Shown here piece by piece: positions 39,901 to 54,900 of a DNA stretch of 64,000 bases. Within the stretch, counting starts at the first letter, position 1. Each line of letters starts with the position of its first letter. The position numbers and the translations under genes were made by a program. Source of the DNA: Rhizaria sp. SCN 62-66 (taxonomy: Eukaryota; Rhizaria, unplaced); contig MEDY01000043.1 in NCBI GenBank assembly GCA_001724265.1, positions 56,290-120,289 on the forward strand, given 5' to 3'. The notes below the pieces were generated by a model that did not search any database, was not told the DNA's origin, and saw only the letters and a program-made list of their open reading frames with translations.

Positions 39901-42900
39901 TTTGCGTTGACCTTACCTCCGCCAAGCTTCTCGGCATGAGCGCGCGCAGCAGCCTCTGCGTCAGAGCAGCCACAGCGGCCACGCTCGTCCACCAACGCGG
40001 CAGTGGCGTCACCCAGCATTCCCTCCCAGCGGCGCAGCCAGCGCATCGGTCCGCCCGCACCGGCTGCGGCGCCCGGCCCAGCGCTCTCCGCAGGCACCAC
40101 GGCTGCTGGGGACAGCTTTGTCAGCAGCGTGCGCAGCGCCGCAAGCGAAACACTGCGCGGGGCAGCGGCCGCTGTGGCCGACGCAGCCGCCAGTGCTGCG
40201 GCTGACGCGGGAGCGGTGTGGGATGTTGAGGGCGACGCGTGCGGGGCCGTGGCCTGCGGAACGGGGGACGCTAGCGCACGCACAGGCGCGCCGATTGTCA
40301 CAGTGAGCGGCCCCCCGGTGTGAGGCACCGGCGGCGGCCGCGCGGGTAGCGTTGCCGCAGCGGACAGGCCAGCGGCAGCAGCGGCGGCGGAAGAGAAGTG
40401 GTTGAAAGCGAACGCAGACCGCACGCGCGCAGTGACCGCGGCAGTGACAGAAGTTGCGGCAGTGTGGGACGCAGGCAGACGCACACGCAGTGGCGGCGGC
40501 AGGAAAACATTGACCCAGCCCAGCGCAGCGGGCCCCGCGGCAGCGGTCGCGGCGGAAGCGGCAGCTGTGGCTGCGGCAGCGGCGGCCGCAGCGATCGAGG
40601 TTGCGGAGGCTATGGGTGACGGCGGCGGGAACGGGCGCGTGCCGCTGGCACTGCGGCTGCCGCGCGCCGACGGCAACGGCGACGGGTTGTCGCTAAAATC
40701 GTTCGCTGGCGCAGACGCGGACGATGATGCGGGGGCGGGAGCAGCTGGCGGCGCAAAGCCAACTGAAAGTCCGCGCGAAAGAGGCAAGAAAGCGCCAAGT
40801 GACCATGCCACAAAGCGCGGCGCCTGACGGCAGAGCACCGTGTCAGGTGCGTCTGCCGTCTCGTGCGAGGCTGCCAGCATAGCGGGCACGGGCGCGAGCT
40901 GGTATGTTCCTGAGCTGGGGGCTGTAACCACAGCGGGTGCAGCGGGCGGCAATGAACGTGGCGACAGCGCAACGACAACAGTGAATGCATCCTCAGGCAG
41001 CGCGCGGGGCCCCGGTGCACAGCGGCGACACCAAAGACGGCGTTGTGGCAACGCGGGACCAGGTGCGGGCATCAGTGCCGTGAGCAGGGCTGACGAGCGA
41101 CGCGCGCGGTGCAGAGGCGGCTTGTCGGACTCGCTGTTGCGGCGAGAATCAACTTCATCGTCACCGTCACTCTCAACAGACTCATCATCATAATTGTCAT
41201 CGTCAGATCCAGAGCAGTCGGTAGCAACCGCACCTGAGTCATCAAGATCTTCAGCGTCATCGCCAATCACTTCACACTCGTTGTTGGTCTCGGGCGCAAG
41301 CTCGCGGCACATAGCCGCTGCAGTGAGCGCCGCCGGCGACGCAAATGTCGCGTCGGGTTCAAACACTGCATTCGCAAGCGCGGAAGCCGCGGCGACGTGC
41401 GAGCTGTAGCTCCCGAATGTGTTGCGCGGACCCGTCGCGTACAGCGGCGCGCTCGCAAGCACGCTATTGGACGTCGCAGACCCGCCGCAGCGTCGGAGGC
41501 GGCGAGCGCAGAGGCACGGTCCAGTGGCGTCCTTGATGTGCATCACCGTGGGCGGCATCACAACAACGTCTGCGATCTGCTCAGCGCCCGCGAACGGAGC
41601 AGGCGTTGGCGGGGGCGCCTGGCGCGGCGCATAAGCTGCGGCCTCCTCGGCGTCGGCGTCGGTGGGAGCGCCGATATCCTGGTCTGGACCGTCGCCGCGC
41701 GGCTTCAACCCCGCAGGTGCGGGCCAGTGGCGCAGCGTCAGAGCGGGCGGCAATGCCGCGCTGACAGCAGCTGCCAGCGGGCCGGCAGCGGAGGACAGCA
41801 GAATCGCGGCCACCGACAATGGGACGGGCGTGCCGGGCGGCGCTGGACCCGTGGTATTGGCTGCGGCGGCGGCGCGCGCCCCCGCAGCGGCTAGCGCGTG
41901 TGCGTACGGCGTGCAGTCGTTGGCGGCGCTGGGCATGATAGCCAGCACGCGCGCCAGTGGCGAGGAGAACGAGATCGCAGGCGCCGCAGGCAGCGGCATG
42001 GGTAGCGCCGCAGTCGCCGCCGCCAACGGGCACTCTGGAGCGTCGGACGCTGCCGCAGTCGTGGTCGGGGCCGCTGCAGCTGCACGCGCTGTCGCGCCGG
42101 GCGGCTGCGCGGGCGAGCCGTACTCGTGGCTCAGACTCGCGCGCCGCAGCAGCGCGCCGGCCGTGTGGTTGCGGCGCGTGCTTGCGGACGCCGTTGCGAG
42201 TGCAGCAGCGAGCGCGGCGGCGGCGGCAGTCGGCACCTGCGGCTCCAGCGCCGGGCCCAGGTGGTACGGCAGCCATGGCGCGGGCATCGATACCACGGCG
42301 CCCGCGCGCTGCACCGGGGACGCAGGCGTGGCAATGATAGTGGGACCCGCGGCCGGCGACGGCGACAGCGCGGCGTAGAGACGGCGGCCGGTCGCAGCAA
42401 CCGCGGCTGTGCGCTGCGCGAGCGCGGGTGAGAGGTCGAGCACGCGCACTGCAGGCGCGCTCGCACTGGGGGCCGCAACGCCGGCAGCCGCGGTGACCGC
42501 AGTCGCGGCGGGAGCGGACCAGGCAAGGAAGACGGTCTGCAGCGGCAGGTACTCGGTGCCGGGCTCGAAGCGCACCCACGCGGACTGCACCGGGGCGGGT
42601 GCAGCTTCGGTGGCAGGACGCTCGAAGTCCAGCCGCTGGTAGCCGACACCGCGCACGCGCGCGCGGTGAACGAGCTTCACGCCCGCAATCGCGCCGCGTT
42701 GCACGCGTGCACCGCTGTCGGCGCCGGCGGGAGGCGCGAAGTAGGTCAGCAGCACGGGCACTGCAACTGCGGCAGGAGCACGGGGACGGGCGCCGCCGGC
42801 CGCGGCGGCAGCAGCGGCGGCAGCGGCAGCGGCGGCAGCGGGAGAACCTCCGGCCGCGGCGGCGGCTGCAGCGGCGGCAGCGCGGCGTGCACGACGGCCT

Positions 42901-45900
42901 CCACCAACCACGCGGCGCTGAGGCGTGGCCGCTGCCGAGTGCGACGCGGCGAAGGGCGAATCTCCCGCGAAGCCACCACCCGAGTAATAGGCTTCATAGG
43001 CTATGTCAAAGGGTGCGGCGTCGGCAGCAGCGGCTGCAGCAGCAAGTGCGGGATCGCGCTCGCCCGCGCCAGTGCGCGGCGCGGCGTAGTTGGAGCGGAA
43101 GAATACGGGCGGGTCCGATGCCGCGGGCGCGCGCGGGAGGGCGTACACGTCTGGAGGCGGCAACGGTGCAAGGTAGTTGTAGGAGAAGAACGTCGGCGGG
43201 AGCACGGGTGGCGCAGGTAACGAGTGCGCACCGCCGCCCGCACGCTGCAACGGTACAGGGCTGAATGGCACTCCAAGCAGCTGGGCGGCCGCAGCCGCAA
43301 CGGCTGCTGCGGAGTTGTAAGAGCCCTGTCCGAGCAGTCCGACACCTTGCTGCGGCGTGCCCTGTGTGGAGCCGTTCGAGGAGGACGAAGATGACGATGG
43401 TGGCGCAGTCGTGCCGTATGGCGTTGAGTGAGAGCTCCCGTTGGGTGCAACACCACCGGGTGTGTTGTTCGCGCTCTGCGCAGTGCCGCCAGGCGCGCCG
43501 CGTACGGGTGAGCCGAATGCGGACGATCCTGTGTTGTTACTGGCGTCACTCGCACCGGGCACGAGCTGGCCGGCAAAGAAACGCGCGCGGGCGACGGCGT
43601 CGAACTCGGAGAAGGGACGCGCCAGCAGGTCCATCAGCAGGGACAGCGCGAAACCAGCCACGCGCGCACGCGCTGCGTGAGGCGCCCACGGTGCACACAG
43701 GAACGCGGCGGGGGACGCGTAGGGCGGGAACGAAGACATCTGCGGGAGTGACGCCTGTGCAGCTGCCGGCTTCGCAGCTGCGGAGTCCGAGGGCGGCATC
43801 AGCGTGGGCGCGTCGAGCGCGGCGTCAAAGGCAGGCTCCCAGGCCGCGGCGGGGTGCGCCAACAGCAGTGCGGGCACGTGCGCCAGATCCCACAGAAGCG
43901 CAGCCGCACCGCCTGCGCCGGTGACGGCGCCGACGGTCACAAACTGGCCGTCGAAGGCCAAGCGAGTGACCCATGCAGCGCTGTCATCGCGTTCGCAGTC
44001 GCCCGCGTTGTCGCCGCAGTCGTCGGGCAACAGCATGTGGTACTCGCTGCTGGCGGCCACAACGGCGGTTTCCTCGGCCAGTACGGCCGCCAATGCGGGA
44101 TCGAATGTTCCGCTGGCGATGTCGTACGCCACGGTCACGTCAGGCGCGGCCCACGCCGTGCGCGCGGCCGCAGCGCTCGCGCGCGCGCGGTTCGAGTGCA
44201 GCGGCAGCACAGCGGCAACGCCCAGCGCAGGGTCCGTAAGCAATGCGGTGGGCGCGGGCGCGGCCATGACACGACGCGCGAGAGCAGCCGTTGCTGCCGC
44301 TGTCGCGGGATCCACAGGCGCGTCCGGGTCGTCGTCGTCGTCATCCCCGCCGTCGTCATCCTCGTCCTCGCCCTCGCTGCCGCCACCACTGCTCTCGCCG
44401 TCAGAGCCGGAGTCCAGGTCGCTGGGGTAAGCGTCGTCGTCGTCATCGTCATCGAGGTCGTCGCCCTCGTCGCCGCCCGCAGCAGCGTCAAGCGCGTTGT
44501 CCCAGTTACGGCGCCTGCGGCGGCGCTGACGCACGGCCTGTGCGCGGCGCTCGGCGGCGGCACGCGAGGCAGCAAGATCCGCATCTGTCGCAGCACCGGC
44601 GGGCGCGGGCCGTGGGTAGCGCATCCGCTCAACGGCTAGCTCAAACGCCGTGCGCTGCGGTGCTGTCGCGGGCACAACCGCCGTGGCAGCGCGCGAAGCG
44701 TTAGCGGGACGAGCATGGGGCAGCGCGTGTGAGCCGAGGAAGACCTGCATGGGCGGCGAGTAGTAACCGACGACGAGACCCAGCGCGGCGTGCAACGCGA
44801 TGCCGCCACCGCCACCAGCGCCCACGCCAGCGACAGCAGGCTGACGGGTGGACGCGGGCGCGCCGACGGGCAGCTCCTGACCAAAACCAACGCCCGGAGG
44901 CACTGCAGTCAGCGCGCGCAACAGTAATTGCACGCTGCGGGATGAAGGGCCGCGCAAAGGGCTGCCGATGGGTGAGGCAGAAGACGTGGAGCCCGATGCG
45001 GGCGCGCCAGTCGGCAGCGGGCCAGCGCCACGGCCCACGGCAGCGGGGGCGCCCATCGGCGCGCGTGAGGCCTGCTTGAACGCAAGAGAGGGTGCGAAGA
45101 GCACGTGCACAAGCTTGCCGCCGGTGGCCAGTACGAGGTGCTCCTCGGCCGAGTCCGCAAGTCCAATGAAGCCCGTCGCCGTGGCCGCCTGTGCGCTCGA
45201 TGACGCGCCCGTAGCGGACGACAGCGCTGACGCCACGACCGACGCGCGTGAGTGGCCTGAGACAGCAGCAGCGGCACCGGCAGCCATAGGCGTGGCACCG
45301 CCGAAGACGGAGGAAAGCCCACGACGCATGTTCGGCGGCGAGGCGCCGAACGACGCGCTGCTCGCAGCGGCCGCGGTGGGCGAGAAGACCGTGGGACGGC
45401 GCGGCTGCGCCATGCTCTGGCTGCTCGGGCCGCCAGCGAGCTCACTGTCACCGCCAACAGCTGCGCTGTTCACGGAGGCGACACCCGATGGCACAATTGT
45501 AGGGGGGCCGCCAGCCGAATCCGAAGCGACTGCGGAGGGCCCGGCGGCTGCGGCTGTCGCAGCTGCGAGGGCATTGCCGGAAGGCGCGAGCGCGGCGCCA
45601 AGGAAGCCGTGGGGCGCGGATCCACGCAAGACGCCTGGCCACGCCGGCAGCACGGTCACGGACGTCAGCAACGGCGAAACTGCACGCGTCGCCGCGGCCG
45701 CAGCTGCCGAGGGCGACGGTGCCAGCGCGGCGGCGTTGACGGCGCCCGCGCCGGCAGCCGCGGCAGCGGCACTTGCGGCGGCCGCAGCGGTGGCGGACAG
45801 CGCCGAGGCCGCGGGCGCAGCGGCGTAGTCGGCTGCGAGCGATGCGTAGCGCGCGTTGCAAGCGGCACGACGGCGCGCGCGGTGGAAGGCGCGCAGCGCG

Positions 45901-48900
45901 TCGAGGTGCACGTACTGCGCCAGCATCGGTGTGATGTCGCAAACGCGCGCACTGGGCGTGCCGCGCTCTGCCGCGCCGCCCGCCGCGGCCGCGCTGCCAC
46001 TCGCGGCGGGCGCAGCGGCGTTGAGCACGTACGGCGGCGTCCACTCGCTCCACGCCTGCACAAGCGGAGGCAGCCGCCGGACACCGCGCCGCCCGCCGGG
46101 ACCTGCGGGCACATCGGACTCGATAGCAGCAGCGGACGAAGTGTTGGATGACTGGGGGACGAAGGGCGCTGCGAAGCGGCCAAGTCCTGGCGCGGCCAGC
46201 GCAGGCACATGCGATGGGTCCGCGTATGGCAGCGTGTACGCCGGCGCAGGCAGCGAGCCCCCGGCGGCCGCGGAGTCAAAGGCAGCCGAGGCAGCGGGTG
46301 TAATCACGTCAGCCTCCGTGGAACGCTCCGCAACATCTGCGAAAGCGGCGTCAGCGTCGGTCGCGGCAGCGGCAATAGTGGCGGCAGCGCAAACACCCAA
46401 CGCAGCCGGGAGCGCAAGAGCAGGCTCTGCGTAGGCCGCAGCGGGCACAGTGGCGTCGACCAGACACACGCGGTCGTCGAGACCCCACGTGAGCAGGTAG
46501 CGCGCGGCGCCGGTGTCAGGGCCCCAGCCCGGGTGCGCCGCCATCGCGGGCACGGCCGTAGAGCTCCACTGCAAACCGGGCGGGGCAGCGCCGGGGGGCA
46601 GCGTGGCGCCGCCCGGTGCGGGCGTGCAGGGCGTTGGCGTCGTGGAGAGCAACGACGACGTCGACGCACCGGGCGCTAGCGACGGAGGCCGCAAGACAAA
46701 CGGCGTGTACGGCGTCGCTGGAACGCCACTGTGCGCGGACGCAGCAGCGGCGTCGGGGGTGAAGCCAGCGGGCGAAGGTGTGGCGTAGAAAGTTGAATGC
46801 GCACTGCCGGGTGTGTGGCGCGCAGGCGTTGACGGGTGGTCACCTGCAGGAGCCGCAGAGCTGGAGCCCTTAGAGGGAGAGAAAGGTTGCATGCGCGCAG
46901 CACGTGCAGCGTCCGCAGTCGCTGTAGCAGCAGCGATGGCAGCGGCAACTTGCGCTGTGTGCGAGGAAGCAAGGAAGTGCCTGTGAGCGTGTCCGTGCAG
47001 CGAGATGTAGAGCGGACACGCCCGCGAGCCGTTGGTGAGCACACTGACGCCGCGCAGGAAGCGGCGCGGCGGCGGCGGTGCGGGCGCCGGTGTGCGCGCA
47101 AGGACGATCGGGGGGAGCATCAACGCATGCGGCGCGGCCTCGGCCTCTGCTGTGGCGGGAGGCGGCGCAAGGGCAGAAGCAAGCGCAGGTGCGACGGCCG
47201 AAGCCAGTTCGAACTGGCTCGCGTTCCAGCGGCCCGTGGCGGCCTCCGTAGCGGCTGCTACAGAGGGCGGCACGTGCATGCCGTCAAAGCGCAGAGCCGG
47301 CAGCAACAGCGCAGGATGCCACCAGGCCGCAGAGGCCGGGGGCGTGCGCAGCGCGGGAGGCAGGGCGTAGACGTGAAGCGCATTGTAGCAATCCGCTGTG
47401 ACAATACGCGCGGTGCCGTCGGCCACCAGTGCGACGGCCGTCAGCGGGCCCGGAGGCATCGCGCGGTTCGCGAAAAAGGCACGCGGGCGCGGCGTGGAGT
47501 AGAACTGCGTGAAAAACGGGTGATTGTGATGCCCCGCAAGCAGTGCAACGACGCGGAGAGTGCACAGGTCCCACAGTGCAATCACGCCCGCAGAGTCCCA
47601 CGACAACACAAGTCGCGGCGCTGCGGGCGCGCTAAGCGGCGACGCGGGCACGCCCTCAGCGGCCGGTGTGGGCGCGGCCGCGGCAACGAGTCCCGGCGGC
47701 AGCTCAAGCGCACCGCAGACGAAAGGCAGCGGAACGCTCTCGCCGCGCTGCGGCTGCTGACTCCGTAAGCGCATGAGCGCGTGCAACTGGCGATGCACGG
47801 TCACGCGCACCAGCGCTGCGCCGCGCGAGGCTGAGTCAGCAGCGGGGCCGGAGGTCGCCCACAGCACGAGATCAGGGTCGTTGGCCGCCGTGGTGAGCAG
47901 CAATGCGCTGTCCACGCCGCAGCTGGCGCGGTTACCGGGAAAGCGTGCTGAGATGTGGCGCTGGCGCGAGTGCAGCAGCGCAAGACACGACGTAACCGGT
48001 GTGACGTGGCCCTCAACAGGTCCGATAAAGCCGCTTGCAGTGTCGGCGTCAGCACGCTTGCCCGCAGCGGGGGCAATCAGAGACCGATGCAGCGGCGGAA
48101 GCACGGCGGCGGGCAGCGGAAACGGCAGCGCAGCCGCGAGCAACGCGACAGGCGGCAGCAATGGGGCGCTACGGCGCGCTGCCGAGCGCAGAGCCACCAT
48201 CGCGCGCGCGGCCGCGGCGGAGGCGGCAGCGGCAACAACAGCGTCAGGCGCGTGCGGGCCCGCGGAGACCGCCTTGGAGGCTGCGGCAGCGGATGCGGCC
48301 GTAGCAGCCAGCAGCAGCAAAGCCGCCGCCGCAGTGGGCTCGGGACGCGCGCGCGGCAGCAACGGTGCAAGTCCTGGGAAATGCACGCGGAAGCGCGTCA
48401 GGGCCTCACTGGCGGCAGCCTCAAATGCAGAGCCGGCACCGGCGCCGGAGCCCGCAGCGGCCGCGGCGGCGGCGTGCGCAGCAACAGCGGATGATAGAAC
48501 GACATGGTGTTGCGAGGCAGCGCCACTACTGCCGGCTGGAATAGCAGGCCCAGGAGCAGCGAGTGCGGGAGTCAAGGCTGCGGAAGAGGTGGTGCCAAGG
48601 ACACGCACGCAATAAGGCAGCGCGGCCGTGACGTGAGTTTGAAGCGGCGCGGGCAGCGTGCGCAGCCACGACTGCAACATGGCCGGCACGACACTGTTGT
48701 TCGCCGCCGCCGCCGCCGCAACCGCAGCGCCGCCGGGACGCACGAAGAGCCGGGTGACGTCGGGGTGCAGCAGCAGCGTCGGCACTGTCGTCGCCAGACG
48801 CGCGCCCAGCAACACGGCCGACGGCGCAACCGGGGCCCGGGCCGCCGCGCCGTGAGAAAAGGCGTTCGCGGACGCCAGAGCAGAGTCACCGGAGCCCGGA

Positions 48901-51900
48901 GCCAAGGCGCGCGCTTGAGCGGCGGCAGTGGCTATAAGTGTGGCAACCGATGTCGGCGTGAGAACAGTCGCGATCGTTGCAGTGCCGCACTGAGAGCGCG
49001 GCGCGTTGTCCGGAAGCTCCGCAGCGTTGTCAGCAGCGGCGCCAAGCTCCGCCAGCAAAGCAAGCGCCGCGCTAATGGCTGCCTCTGCGGTTGCATCGGC
49101 AGGCACAGCCGAAGCGAGCGCCGCCAGAGCCGCGCCCGCTGGGCCACTAAGCACGGGCCACAGCGCGCGGGCGACGGCGCCGGCCCAGTCGCGAGCGGCG
49201 CGACCACCAGAGGCGGGAAGCGCCACGGCACGAAGAGCGATCTGCAGCTGCCCCAGTGCGATGCGCGCGCACAGCACGCCGCCGCCGGCCACGGCACTGG
49301 CAGGGCTAAGTGCGGGCCGCGCGGCGACGGGCGTTTGCGCGGGGGAAACGGCGGGGCCTCCAGCAGCCGCAGAGATGATGGGCGGGAGCAGCGCAAGTGC
49401 GGCGCGCAGAGAGCGCGGCGCAGCAACGGCGAGAGGCGCATCTGCAGCAGCAGGCGGCGCTCCGGCCGCAGGCGCTAGCGGCATCACGGTCGCCAGCGGT
49501 GTAAACGCGCCAAACGGTAGCGCGACCAACAAGCCCGCGTCACTGCCACCAGGGCCCATGAGAGAAGCCAGCGAGGCCAACCAAGCGTCGCAGCTCGCGC
49601 TGATCGCGGCAGTCGCGCCGGCGACTGCGGCAGCCTCGGCATCAGGGCCAGCGGGCGCTGCGGCGGCCGCAGCGGCGCGGAAGCACGCCGCAAGCACGGG
49701 CACCGACAGCAAAAGCGCGGGGAATACGCCTGTAGCGGCAACGGGCGGCGATGCGAGAGTGTTCAGCAGGGCCGGCCATGCGCGCGCCATCACAGGCGCC
49801 ATCGCAACAGCCGCTGCGGAAACGGACAGACGCGCAATTGCGCCTGTAGGTCTCACAGAGCAGACGCACGCGCCCGCGGCGCGAGGCTCCGCGGCGGCAA
49901 GCGTGTCGGCACGCACGATGTAGGGCTGCGCTGAGTGGAGATTAGCGGCGCACACTGCCGAACCGCTCTCAGAGCCGGCTGTGACGGCAGTCAGCAGCAG
50001 CGCAGCAAGCGCCTCAACACGCGCGCCCCACTGTGCAGCCCTAAGCGCGGGCGCGGCGTGCCCATAAGGCTGAGGCAGAGAGAGCGCAGCCGTGGCAAGC
50101 GTGAGCACAGGCGCTTGCAATGACTGCGACGACGCGCGGGAAGCCAGAGACCAGAGACGCGCGAACGCAGCGGCAGAGCCCGCGGCCACGGCCGCCGTCG
50201 CAGCCGTGATCATAGCGAGACTCGCCGCGGGCGACACAGTCGGCTGCTGCGGCTGCGGCGCAGCCACGGCGGAAGCAGAGGACGACGCATCAACACTAGC
50301 ATCCGGCGCGCCAGCGGCCAGGTCAGCCTTGAGCAAGCGCGCGAGCGCAAGTAGCGCCATTGTGCCCTGTGCCACGCGGGTCGCAAAGCCATCGCCTCCG
50401 CCGACCATGGGGCGCGCGCGGAGAGGCGGGGGCGCGAGCAGTGCTGCCACCGCCGCAAGCAAACCCGAGGGCGCGAGGTAAGCGCGGTTGTAGTCCAGCG
50501 CGCGCAAGCTCGCAACGGCGCTGTTGGCGGCAGATGCGGAGTAAGGCACGGGGTCGACCGCGATGGAGTGTGGCCACAACAAATCACGCGCCTGCAGCTG
50601 CTGGCGCCATTCGCTGTCGTCAAAGTCACCTTCGACGACGCGTTCACCCTCGCTCAGCATCGTCCGCAGCGTCTGCCAACGCGCGGCCGCAGACGACAGA
50701 GGAACGAGCGGTGCGGGCGGCAGAGTCAACAGCTGCAGTGCACGCTGAGCGGACTCGGCCTGCAATCCTGCACTCGCGCTTACTTCAACATCCGCGTCCA
50801 CATCCACGGGGGCAGGCGCTAGAAGCGACGCCGCAGCGAGCAGTTGGTCAAGCGGCGTATCGCGCGTGGCGACGAGCAGAACGGCCAGCGCCACAGCAGC
50901 GGTCGGCCCCACTGCGGGCGCGGGCTGGCGCAGTAACCGTCTGAGCGCGCGCACGACGGGGCCCGACGCGGCGGGCTCAGAAGACACGACACCACATCCC
51001 GCACCGTTAGCGGAAACTGAGAGCGCGACTGACGAGGCCGAGGACGCAGAATGCGGCGACGGCGGGCACGCGCCGCGCACGCCAGGCAGCACAGCCGGCA
51101 CGGCGCCGGAGCCCGCGCTAGCTGTGTTACGGCGCGCCGCGCGGCGCGAGCGTGCGCTGATAGAAGGCGACTGCGCTTGTGCGAGCGGCGCGACAGCAGT
51201 GCGCGCGAGCGCAGACGCGGCGGCCGCAACGGGTCCCGCGGGCCAGCCCGGCGTGGCAAGCGCGGCGGGCGTAACGGCGAGCGCGAGCGCGGCCAGAAGC
51301 GCGGGGTGCGCTTGTGTAACCGCGAGCATGCTGTCGACAACGGCCGCCAGCGCGGGGCTCGCAGGCAACGCGAGTGCGAGTGAACGCGCCTCTTCAACGC
51401 CGCCATCAAGCGCACCGACGGGCTCGGCCGCGCTGGCCGCGGACGGCAGCGGCAGCGGCAGCGTCGCCGCGGGGCAGGCAAAGCGCGCCGCGTGCACGGC
51501 CGCGGCACGCGCTACAGAAGCGGGCAGACACGCGGGCACGCGCACCACAGCGACACTAATTGCCGTGTCGGTGCTGGCGGCGCTTGGTGCGGAAACAAAC
51601 GAGTGTTGCACTCGCACACACGCCGTTGCAGTGCCGGTGGTGGGCGAGAGCGGGCCCCATGCGCCCGCAGCAACGGCCGCAGCGGCCGCAGCAGCGGCGG
51701 CAGCGGTGGCGACCTGTGCCGCGGGATCGCTCTCGGCGGCTGCAGTGGTTGTGGCGGCCGACGCAGAGGGCAACAGCGCCGAACGGGGCGCAGCCGAAGT
51801 GGCGAGCACAGCGGCCGACGCGGGCAGTAGGCTCGCGAGCATTGGCAGCAGCGCGGGCAGTGAGGGCGCGGCGTCGAGAACCACAAGCAGCGGCAAGCGC

Positions 51901-54900
51901 GCAAACCGTGCAAAGTAGCGTTGCGCCTGCTCAAATGTCGCAAACCCAGCACCCTCACTGTCGCCGTCTTCGCCATCATGCGCGGGCGCACAGTCAGGCA
52001 GCGGCCATCCGCGCGCGACCGCCACCGCGCGGTTCGCAGTGTCGGCCTCAAGCGCGCGCCGCAGCGCTGCCAGCGCCTCGAGCGCCACAGTCACCACGCC
52101 ACAGTCGCTCGTGGTGTCGGACGTGGCGGAGCAAAACGGTGGGAGCCAGACGATGCGGTGGTACTGCGTGCGCAGCGCGGGGTGCCACGCAAGAGCGGCC
52201 GCGCTCACGGTCTTGCCACAGCCTGAGTCGCCCCACAGAGCGACTACGCGCGCGCCACTGCGGTCAGCAGCAACATCCGCGTCGTCGCCGTAGGTGTAGA
52301 CCCGCTCGTGCAGACGACGCTCCTCGGCGTCGAGCGGCAGCGCGAGCGCGGTGGCGGCAGCAGCGAGCACTGCCGGCACCGGAACAAACCACGGGGGCGG
52401 CAGCGGCGCGCCCAGCGGCAGCGGCAGCGACAGCGGCGCGGCGCACACCGCGCACGGCGGCGCGAGCAGCAGCGGCGCGTCCTCGGCGGCACCGGAGACT
52501 GTGGGTGCGGGCGCCAGCGCGGCGGGCGGATGCAAGAAGGCCGGCAGCGGGCCGCGCGCGTCCTGGTCCCACAGCAGCGACGCGGGCGCGCCGCCGGAGC
52601 CCGGCGCGGCGTCACCGTCGCCGTCACCGTCAGCGAGCGCGATCGTCGCGGCGGTCGGCGCAGGAACGGGGTAGACGGAGCAGAAATGCGCAGCCGTAGC
52701 GGCGGCCACGGCGTCCACTGCGGCGACCGCGGCGGCGGCGGTCGAGGCAGCAGCGGCGGCGAAGGCAGCGGCGGCCTGGGTGGCGGTGGCTGCAGCCTCT
52801 GCCGCGGCAGCAGCGCGCTCAAGCTCGTTGGGCCTCGCGACCTCAACAACAGCAGGAGGCGCGTCAATAGCAGCCTGTGTTAAGTCGTTGTGCTCGGACG
52901 ATGCAGGCTGGACGGCTGCAAAGTCGGCCGGATGCGCGCTTGCAGTGCTTCCGTCGCCGTAGCCGTAGTCCTCCTCGTTAGCCGCGGCGCCAGCGGGACC
53001 AGCGACACCCGCAGCAACAGCAGCATCTAAGGCCGTGGGAGGCTCAACCACAACAGGAGCGCTTGCCGGCGCCGCGATCGCTGTTGAAGCGACAGGAGCA
53101 TTAGCAGCGGCATTGGCAGCGCGCGCAATTGCGGCAACCTCCTCAGAAGCGGCCGCAGCCGTAGCAGCCGCGATTGCGGCGGCGGTGACTGCCGCTGCCG
53201 CCGTCGTCACGGCCTCAGCCGCTGCAGTCGCGGCAACGGCGTGGGCGCGCTCCGCGTCTGCGCACACCGCAGCGTTGACCGACAGCGGCCCCAGAGGACG
53301 GTATCCGTCGCAGCGCAGCGCGCGCGCGCGGCTGAGCGGGTAGCGCACACCATGTGCGTTGAGGCGCGCGTAGAGACACGGCGAGTACGCGCCGTAATAC
53401 ACCGGCGGCGCGCGTGCGAGGGGCACGATGGCACCGGAGTCAGGCTGCTGCGCACTGTGGTTAGCGCAGCCAGAGGAGTATAGCTGGCCCCAGTGCAGCA
53501 ATCCGCCCTCCGCAGTCACACTAATGCCGTGCGTCGCAGCTGCGGCGGCGTAAGCAGCCGCCAGTGCGTCTGCATCCCCCTCCGCACTGTCGCTCTGACT
53601 GGCAACTCCGCGGCGGCACAAAGCGTGACGCGCAAAAAACGCGTGCGCGGCAAGTGCCAGACCGCCCGCGCCAGCACCAGCGCCGACGGTCACGTTCACC
53701 GCGGCAGCAGCAGTGGTCGCCGCAGAGGCGGGTTGCGCCCACCAGCCAGGCTCGCCGGGCAGCTGCGGCAGCGGCGGCGGGGCCGCACCGGCAGGCGCAG
53801 CGAGCAGCGTGGCCGCCGCGGGCGCGCAGGGGCCAAAGCCGGAGACCGCGGCTACGGCGGCGGCGTGCGCGCGGAGAGCCTCGGCGCGCCGGCGCTGCGC
53901 CTGCCGCTGCGCTTGCCGCTGTAGCGCCTCGGCAGCGTCCGTGGCCGCCTGCGCCGCCGACGCCGCCAGCGCGGCTTGGGGCGAGATGAGCGACCTCGGA
54001 CCGCTGCCGCCGCTGCCGCCGCCGGGCGCGCCGGGCGCCTGCAGACCGCGGCGCCTTGACACGGCAGCAGCGGGTGAGACGCTCGGGCTGAGGCCAGAGG
54101 CACTGGAAGCGCCAGGCACTGCCAATGCGTTCCCGTGACCGTGACCGTGACCGTGACCGAGGGTAAGGGCCGGTCCATGCTCGTCGTCAGTGCCGTCAGC
54201 GCCGTGCGCGCCGTGGCTTTGCGCCTGGCTGAGTGCGTGGCTTGGCGCAAGACTGTGCGTCGGACTCGGGAGATCGCCGTGCGCGTGCGCTTCACTGCAG
54301 TCCTCGGTCGCGGTGCTGTCCGTCCCGGCGCCGGCGTCGCCCGCCGCGCTCACGGTCACCGTGGCTTTCACGGCGGCTTGATCACAAGGCGTCGGCGGAG
54401 GCTGCGGGCGCAGACGGGCGACCGCGCTCGTGGGCCGTGAGGCAGACTCGCTCTCGGTATCGCCGGGCTCGGTCTCAGCGCCGCGGCCGCGGCCGGCGGT
54501 GCGGGGACGCACGACTCGGCCGCGCGCGCCCTGAACCTGCGACTGAGACTGCTGCTGTTGCTGCTGCGGGTGCTGCTGCGGGTGCTGCGAAGACTGGAGG
54601 GCCTGCGCAGCGGCAGCGCGGCGCGTGGCGGCAACCGTGTCGGCGAATACTGGGGAACACTCGCGCGCGATAAGTGCTGACAGTGCTGCGGCAGACGCCA
54701 GCGCGGGCACGGAACCCGCGGCCGCGGCGGCGCGCGCGGCGGCCTCGCGTGCTGCCGCGAAAGCAGGCACTGCGGCCGCCATGCTCAGCACAGGTTCCGT
54801 CAACTCCTGCGTGGACGCAGAGGAAGACGACGCAGACAATGACGAAGACGTGGACTCAGCCGTGATTGCAGAACGCCAGAGCAGAGGGTCGCGCGGCGGC

